NCBI GenBank assembly: GCA_002728935.1
Contig: PBWF01000005.1
Coordinates: 18,610 to 34,493, forward strand
Origin: Gammaproteobacteria bacterium
Lineage (GTDB): Bacteria > Pseudomonadota > Gammaproteobacteria > Pseudomonadales > Azotimanducaceae_A
Direction: 5' to 3'
DNA: 15,884 nt
Shown: positions 12,056 to 15,884 of the stretch, piece by piece
Numbering within the stretch: position 1 is the stretch's first letter
Layout of the letters: each line of letters starts with the position of its first letter
Program-made: the position numbers and the translations under genes
The notes under the pieces: generated by a model
What the model saw: only the letters and a program-made list of their open reading frames with translations
Told to the model about the DNA's origin: nothing
The model's database searches: none

Positions 12056-13320
12056 CGGGCGCGAGACTCCTTGTTTAAGAGCGAATAGAAGAATCCATCT
12101 TGCTCATCTGCTTGCGGCAAATATTGCAGCCCGATGCCCAAAGAGATTGATTCTGGAAGCGAAATGGTTGCGGGTTTAGCGTCCGTCGTCTCGGATAAGA
12201 AATGACTAATCACCGCATCGTTCTCCCTACGAAGAATCGAACAGGTCGCGTAAAGGAGCCGGCCACCAGGCTTCACTAATGCCCAGGCAGCTCGGAGCAG
12301 CGACTTTTGTAGGTCGGAGAGTTTATCAATATCTGGAGCGTTTCGCAGTAGCTTGATGTCCGGGCGACGCCGGATGACGCCCGTACCAGAGCAAGGGGCA
12401 TCAAGTAACACAGCATCAAATTTGGGCGCTTTGGTCGCGTACTGAACGAGATCTTGGCAAACGATTTTAGCGTCGACGTTGAGTCGCTGAAGATTGTCTC
12501 TAATGCGATTACACCGATCACTATCAATATCAATGGCCGTTAAATCGGCGCCAGGGGCCAGCTCCAAAATATGGCTCGTTTTACCGCCCGGCGCGGCGCA
12601 GGCATCAAGAATCGACTCCCTAGATGTTGGCGCAAGGATTAGTGACGCCAGTTGCGCCGATTCGTCTTGGACGCTGACCCAGCCGTTGTCAAAACCTGGG
12701 AGTTCGCGAACGGGCACTGCATTTTTGAGCCTAATGGCGCCTGGAGCCCGCTGACTGAGACTGTGGTCTAGATCCTTCTCTCTGAGTAGATCAACGTAGT
12801 CATCGCGGCTTATCAGCAATTGATTTACACGAAGGGTCATGGGTGGCGGGGTAAGGTTAGCGATGAAAATTGAATCGGCCTGATCAGGCCAATCCTCCTT
12901 CAGCGCTCGGATCAGCCAGTTTGGGTGATTTAAGGATGCGGTTTCGCTCCCCAGACAGTCGGACCGGATTTCTTTTCTCTGCCTTATAAAGGTTCGCAGA
13001 ACGCCATTAATAAAGCCCCTTGCCCACTCCTTGCCAAGCAACGAGGTCGTTTCTACTGCTGCGTTCACGCTGGTGTGCTTAGGTTGCCGCAGGTGATCGA
13101 TTGCGGACATCCCCAGCATGAGCAAGCATCTTAGATCCATATGCTTGCTTGGTAGGGGCTTAGCGAGCAAACGATCGAGGGCCATGGTGTACTCAAAATA
13201 GTGGACGAGCGTTTGGCGCACCAACCGCTTGCCCAACGAGTCTAAGCCGTCCCCCCGGTAGGCGTGGCCATCAATGACTGTGTTCTGAGTTACGGCGACC
13301 TCGTCACGAAAGTGTCTCAT
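12052..13320 (-). CDS. rsmB: 16S rRNA (cytosine(967)-C(5))-methyltransferase RsmB
   Basis: RsmB (formerly Sun/Fmu) makes m5C967 in 16S rRNA using S-adenosylmethionine. The 422 residues compare with 429 in E. coli. The N-terminal NusB-like RNA-binding domain covers about residues 20-130 and includes RGFINGVLRTFIRQ (101-114). The catalytic domain has motif I DACAAPGGKTSHILE (239-253), AIDID (262-266), motif IV LLDAPCSGTGVIRRRPDIK (305-323, with C310) and motif VI YATCS with the nucleophile C360. The C-terminal EQDGFFYSLL is typical. The ATG at 13320 is 12 bp after the fmt stop and in the same frame; no strong ribosome-binding site is visible, so it may depend on ribosomes leaving fmt. Its stop overlaps the trkA start. 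Confidence 0.97.
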   Translation of the reverse strand: MRHFRDEVAVTQNTVIDGHAYRGDGLDSLGKRLVRQTLVHYFEYTMALDRLLAKPLPSKHMDLRCLLMLGMSAIDHLRQPKHTSVNAAVETTSLLGKEWARGFINGVLRTFIRQRKEIRSDCLGSETASLNHPNWLIRALKEDWPDQADSIFIANLTPPPMTLRVNQLLISRDDYVDLLREKDLDHSLSQRAPGAIRLKNAVPVRELPGFDNGWVSVQDESAQLASLILAPTSRESILDACAAPGGKTSHILELAPGADLTAIDIDSDRCNRIRDNLQRLNVDAKIVCQDLVQYATKAPKFDAVLLDAPCSGTGVIRRRPDIKLLRNAPDIDKLSDLQKSLLRAAWALVKPGGRLLYATCSILRRENDAVISHFLSETTDAKPATISLPESISLGIGLQYLPQADEQDGFFYSLLNKESRAR

Positions 13321-13332
13321 CAGTGACGATGG

Positions 13333-14286
13333 CTAACTATCTGACAGTGAGTCGAAACATGCGCCGACTTTAATGCCAAATGTAGATAGATTTTTGAGTT
13401 CCCCTCCACGCATGACGCTTCCTTTAGCGTTTGGAATTTGCAATGCAGTGATGAGCAGATGGCCGTCAGTTCCCAATATCTTTACACCGGTTTTGGTGAT
13501 CTCACTGATCATCCCAAGGGCGTTCTGACCAGACATCTTTTCCTCGGTCTGCGCGCGCGCTTCAAGAACTTTGAACCGTGAGCCGTTCATTTTAACGACA
13601 GGGATGGTCTCACTAAAGAAAGCTCGAACTGTTCGCTCTAACGCTTCGACGGGGATTTGCCAGTCGATGATAGCCTCAGATTTTTTTATTTTCTTGGCAT
13701 AAGTGGACCCGTGATTGGGCTGAGCCTCTGCCATGTAATTAGGGTTGTCCAGCTGGTCAAGCACGGTGAGTAGAGCTGGCATTCCGATGGATGCCAATTT
13801 TGCAGTTAGACTATCTCCCGTGTCGTTTGCTTCTATAGCCACGGACGCCCGGTGGTAGACCGGCCCCGTATCAAGGCCCTCATCCATCTGCATAATACAG
13901 ACCCCGGTAGTAGAGTCCCCTGCTTGGATGGCTCTTTGTATTGGAGCTGCGCCTCGCCAGCGGGGCAGCAGGGATGCATGGACATTAATGGCTCCCAAGC
14001 GGGTTGCATTGAGGGCATCCTTACGCAAAATTTGCCCATAGGCTACAACCACTAAGACATCAGCCTCGTAATCAACGAGCGCGCTTCCGGCGATCTTTGA
14101 AGGTTGTAATACCGATATACCGTGCTCAGTCGCAACGCGTTTTACTGGCGTTGGAACAAGCGCCTTACCTCGCTTCCCGGGACGATCAGGCTGAGTAACG
14201 ACGGCTGCAACCTCGTGCTCAGAATGAATTAGGGCCTCGAGATGACTGGCGGCAAATGATGGGGTTCCAGCAAAAATGATTCGCAT
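13333..14286 (-). CDS. fmt: Methionyl-tRNA formyltransferase
   Basis: Fmt transfers a formyl group from 10-formyl-tetrahydrofolate to initiator Met-tRNA. The 317 residues compare with 315 in E. coli. The N-terminal FAGTPSFAASHLEAL (5-19) opens the Rossmann-like domain. The catalytic triad equivalents N101 and H103 lie in INVHASLLPRWRGAAPIQ, and D139 lies in MDEGLDTGPV. The basic loop around RPGKRGKALVPTPVK (35-49) helps place the tRNA acceptor end. The C-terminal OB-like domain contains KIKKSEAIIDW and VRAFF segments. The ATG is 6 bp after the def stop, with only a weak AAGG upstream. Pairing with def is the usual arrangement: one enzyme adds the formyl group that the other removes. Confidence 0.98.
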   Translation of the reverse strand: MRIIFAGTPSFAASHLEALIHSEHEVAAVVTQPDRPGKRGKALVPTPVKRVATEHGISVLQPSKIAGSALVDYEADVLVVVAYGQILRKDALNATRLGAINVHASLLPRWRGAAPIQRAIQAGDSTTGVCIMQMDEGLDTGPVYHRASVAIEANDTGDSLTAKLASIGMPALLTVLDQLDNPNYMAEAQPNHGSTYAKKIKKSEAIIDWQIPVEALERTVRAFFSETIPVVKMNGSRFKVLEARAQTEEKMSGQNALGMISEITKTGVKILGTDGHLLITALQIPNAKGSVMRGGELKNLSTFGIKVGACFDSLSDS

Positions 14287-14292
14287 AGCGCA

Positions 14293-14796
14293 TCACTGCC
14301 TTTGTTTTCGGAGCTTCAAGAGTTTTTTCCGGATCATTTGTCGTTTCGTCGAGGACAGGTAGTCAACGAATAGTCGGCCATCAAGATGGTCAATTTCATG
14401 TTGAATGCAGACAGCCAACATCCCCTCAGCCTCGATTGAGAGAGGTTCACCGGCACGATCAAGCGCCGTAACGGTGATGGTATCTGGTCTGTTAACGGGT
14501 TCGTAGAAACCAGGGACGGAAAGACATCCCTCTTGCGTTTCGACATCGCCTGTCGCTGTTTCAATCTCAGGATTAATCAGAACGAGCGGTTCGGATTTAT
14601 CCTCGCTGACATCGCACACTAGAATTCGTTTTTGCACGTTGACCTGGGTCGCTGCGAGACCAATTCCAGGAGCCTGGTACATGGTTTCGAGCATGGCGTC
14701 ACACAGAGCCGTCACTTCGCTAGTCACGTTAGGAACGGGCTCTGCTTTCAACCGTAATCGAGGGTCAGGGAACTCAAGAATAGTCAGCAGGTCCAC
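14293..14796 (-). CDS. def: Peptide deformylase
   Basis: Def removes the N-formyl group from nascent proteins and is a Fe2+/Zn2+ metalloenzyme. With the GTG start at 14796 it has 167 residues. Its three signature motifs are GIGLAATQ (44-51), EGCLS (89-93, metal ligand C91) and QHEIDHLDG (132-140, ligands H133 and H137, catalytic E134). An ATG at 14820 would add eight residues, but the GTG is preferred. It makes the N-terminus [15 protein letters not shown] align end to end with recalled Pseudomonas Def proteins and is preceded by AAGGAAGAG; the ATG has no ribosome-binding site. It is the first gene of the series def-fmt-rsmB-trkA-trkH-methyltransferase. The Pseudomonas-type divergent LysM gene is absent upstream. 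Confidence 0.96.
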   Translation of the reverse strand: MDLLTILEFPDPRLRLKAEPVPNVTSEVTALCDAMLETMYQAPGIGLAATQVNVQKRILVCDVSEDKSEPLVLINPEIETATGDVETQEGCLSVPGFYEPVNRPDTITVTALDRAGEPLSIEAEGMLAVCIQHEIDHLDGRLFVDYLSSTKRQMIRKKLLKLRKQRQ

Positions 14797-15073
14797 GAAG
14801 ATCTCTTCCTTTGGAGTCATTGGCTATAGTGCGGCATAGGCGCATTATTTTACTTGCTGCCCGTTTCTGGGCCAGGCAGTTCGATATTGTATCGCGAATG
14901 GGTGAGGGAATTCTTTGAAGGTTAGAAAGTTCGCCGTCAGCAGGGATTGGTAGCCTCTCGGCTGAGGTCGGCGACCAAACCTTTATCCTAATTCTTACCG
15001 CTTGTTTCAAAGAAACCGCGGCCTCGATTACCGATCCCGTATAATTGGTATGTAGTCATTGGTTAGGCGTCTC
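14797..15073. promoter_or_regulatory. Divergent promoter region between def and tsaC
   Basis: This 277-bp stretch has no supported gene. Toward def (- strand) there are two -10-like hexamers, TAAAAT at 14847-14852 and TACAAT at 14886-14891, both with weak -35 regions. Toward tsaC there is a perfect TATAAT at 15040-15045. A nested inverted repeat is present: TTGGT (14947-14951) with ACCAA (14974-14978) encloses CCTC (14954-14957) with GAGG (14964-14967). CGATA-TTG-TATCG at 14882-14894 is a small perfect hairpin. In Pseudomonas a LysM gene and dprA occupy this place; translations here show no recognisable remnant of either. Confidence 0.5.
15040..15045 (+). promoter_or_regulatory. Probable -10 box of the tsaC-aroE promoter
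   Basis: A perfect TATAAT with 28 bp between it and the preferred tsaC ATG at 15074. A transcript starting near 15052 would have a leader of about 22 nt including the TTAGG ribosome-binding site. No recognisable -35 lies 16-18 bp upstream, and there is no extended -10 TG. Confidence 0.5.
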
Positions 15074-15631
15074 ATGTCGGAACAAGAATCTCTGTTACGC
15101 AAGCTGCGATTAGGCGCAGTTGTCGCTTATCCGACTGAGGGAGTGTGGGGTCTAGGCTGTGACCCTCACGACGAGCAAGCGGTGCATCGCATCCTAGCCA
15201 TCAAGCAGCGGGCGGTTCAGGCTGGGCTGATACTTTTAGCGAGTAACGTTGAACAGCTATCCTCCTATCTTCAGGGTCTCAGCGCTGAATTGTTGGTTCA
15301 GTTGGGAAAAAAGGAATCCAGTCCCGTCACCTTTTTGATTCCAGATAACGGGTACTGCCCGAGCTGGATCCGCGGACAGCATGAATCAGTGGCAGTGAGG
15401 GTAACCAGCCATCCTACAGTGGCAACTATCACAGCGGCCCTCGGGGGACCTATCGTCTCCACTTCGGCGAATCGCCATGGCGAGCCAACGCTCAGTTCGG
15501 CTGAAGCCATTCGGAAGTCATTAGGGGCTGAAATTGATGGCATTGTTGATGGGGAGCTAGGCGGCGCATCGGGGGCATCTGAGATTCGTGATCTTAAGAC
15601 TGGGCAAACCATTAGAGAGGGCGGGAAGTGA
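15074..15631 (+). CDS. tsaC: L-threonylcarbamoyladenylate synthase TsaC (YrdC/Sua5 family)
   Basis: TsaC makes threonylcarbamoyl-AMP from threonine, bicarbonate and ATP, the first step of the t6A37 modification of ANN-decoding tRNAs. With the ATG at 15074 it has 185 residues; E. coli TsaC has 190. Visible motifs are AYPTEGVWGLGCDP (18-31), IKQRAVQAGLIL (43-54), VAVRVTSHP (106-114), VSTSANRHGEP (128-138) and the C-terminal SEIRDLKTG (169-177). A TTG at 15059 would add five residues, but the ATG has a TTAGG six bases upstream and fits the family N-terminus. One oddity is that the near-invariant PGPVT segment reads SSPVT (residues 82-86). The stop overlaps the aroE GTG (GTGA), so tsaC and aroE are translationally coupled. 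It is the short single-domain TsaC type, not the longer Sua5. Confidence 0.96.
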   Translation: MSEQESLLRKLRLGAVVAYPTEGVWGLGCDPHDEQAVHRILAIKQRAVQAGLILLASNVEQLSSYLQGLSAELLVQLGKKESSPVTFLIPDNGYCPSWIRGQHESVAVRVTSHPTVATITAALGGPIVSTSANRHGEPTLSSAEAIRKSLGAEIDGIVDGELGGASGASEIRDLKTGQTIREGGK

Positions 15632-15884
15632 TTGGGCTGGGAGTCTTAGGACATCCAGTAGCACATAGCCGCTCGCCTGAGTTGCACGCGCAATTTGCGA
15701 GTCAGGTGGGCCTAGAGATTGATTATCAAAAACTGGACGTTGCGCCAGGCTATTTCGCCGCCGAGATCGCAAGGCTTCAAGCTGAGAAATGGGTTGGCTG
15801 CAACGTCACGGTGCCTTTCAAGTCTGACGCATATGACGTGTGTACCGCCCGTAGCCCTGAGGCAGAGATGGCTGGTGTCGTCAA
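15628..15884 (+). CDS. aroE: Shikimate dehydrogenase, 5' part
   Basis: AroE reduces 3-dehydroshikimate to shikimate with NADPH in aromatic amino acid synthesis. Only the first 85 complete codons are in the window; the frame stays open to the end. From the GTG at 15628 the protein begins MIGLGVLGHPVAHSRSPELH, with the shikimate-binding S14-x-S16-P motif. NVTVPFK (59-65) supplies T61 and the catalytic K65, at the same positions as in E. coli AroE. The catalytic aspartate (about residue 102) and the NADP-binding domain lie beyond the window. GGGAAG in the last tsaC codons (15623-15628) provides some ribosome-binding sequence, and the GTGA overlap with tsaC supports the start. In Pseudomonas, qor and hemF separate these two genes; here they are fused into one overlapping pair. 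Confidence 0.96.
   Translation, partial: MIGLGVLGHPVAHSRSPELHAQFASQVGLEIDYQKLDVAPGYFAAEIARLQAEKWVGCNVTVPFKSDAYDVCTARSPEAEMAGVV

Noticed and set aside
14774..15010. 78-codon - strand open frame upstream of def
   Set aside because: It overlaps def in another frame, has no ribosome-binding site or recognisable family and a basic, low-information composition; treated as a shadow.

Overview
The window is a densely coding piece of a gammaproteobacterial chromosome close to the replication origin. The order dnaN-recF-gyrB, then glyS/glyQ, an LpxL/HtrB-type acyltransferase, trkH/trkA, rsmB, fmt, def, tsaC and aroE matches the origin-proximal block known from Pseudomonas and related gammaproteobacteria. 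GyrB (805 aa) has the long gammaproteobacterial form. Base composition is close to half G+C by eye. Compared with the Pseudomonas order, several genes are missing: those between gyrB and glyS, tag, the LysM gene plus dprA, and qor plus hemF. This points to a compacted genome, perhaps a free-living marine lineage; the lineage is inference.

Layout: (1) bases 1-4555, + strand: the 3' part of dnaN (sliding clamp), recF (recombination/repair ATPase) and gyrB (gyrase B). Two copies of a 14-bp palindrome that matches the bacterial parS centromere lie inside recF. The second sits directly upstream of a TATAAT box in front of gyrB. (2) 4559-7542, - strand: the glyQ-glyS operon for the two subunits of tetrameric glycyl-tRNA synthetase, convergent with gyrB and separated from it by 3 bp. 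(3) 7738-8619, + strand: a lipid A-type acyltransferase. (4) 8616-14796, - strand: a tight six-gene series def-fmt-rsmB-trkA-trkH-methyltransferase. It joins N-formylmethionine handling and 16S rRNA methylation to potassium uptake, with start/stop overlaps at two junctions (rsmB/trkA, trkH/methyltransferase). (5) 14797-15073: a divergent promoter region where related genomes carry a LysM gene and dprA. (6) 15074-15884, + strand: tsaC (tRNA t6A synthesis) overlapping the 5' part of aroE (shikimate dehydrogenase), which runs off the end.

All protein-coding genes are recognisable housekeeping families. I see no mobile elements, CRISPR arrays, phage genes, rRNA or tRNA genes, and no undescribed multi-gene system. 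The most interesting non-coding signal is the parS pair embedded in recF and its closeness to the probable gyrB promoter. Start codons were re-chosen for glyQ, the methyltransferase, def and tsaC from ribosome-binding sites, gene overlaps and remembered family alignments. No searches were run; family comparisons rest on recalled sequences.
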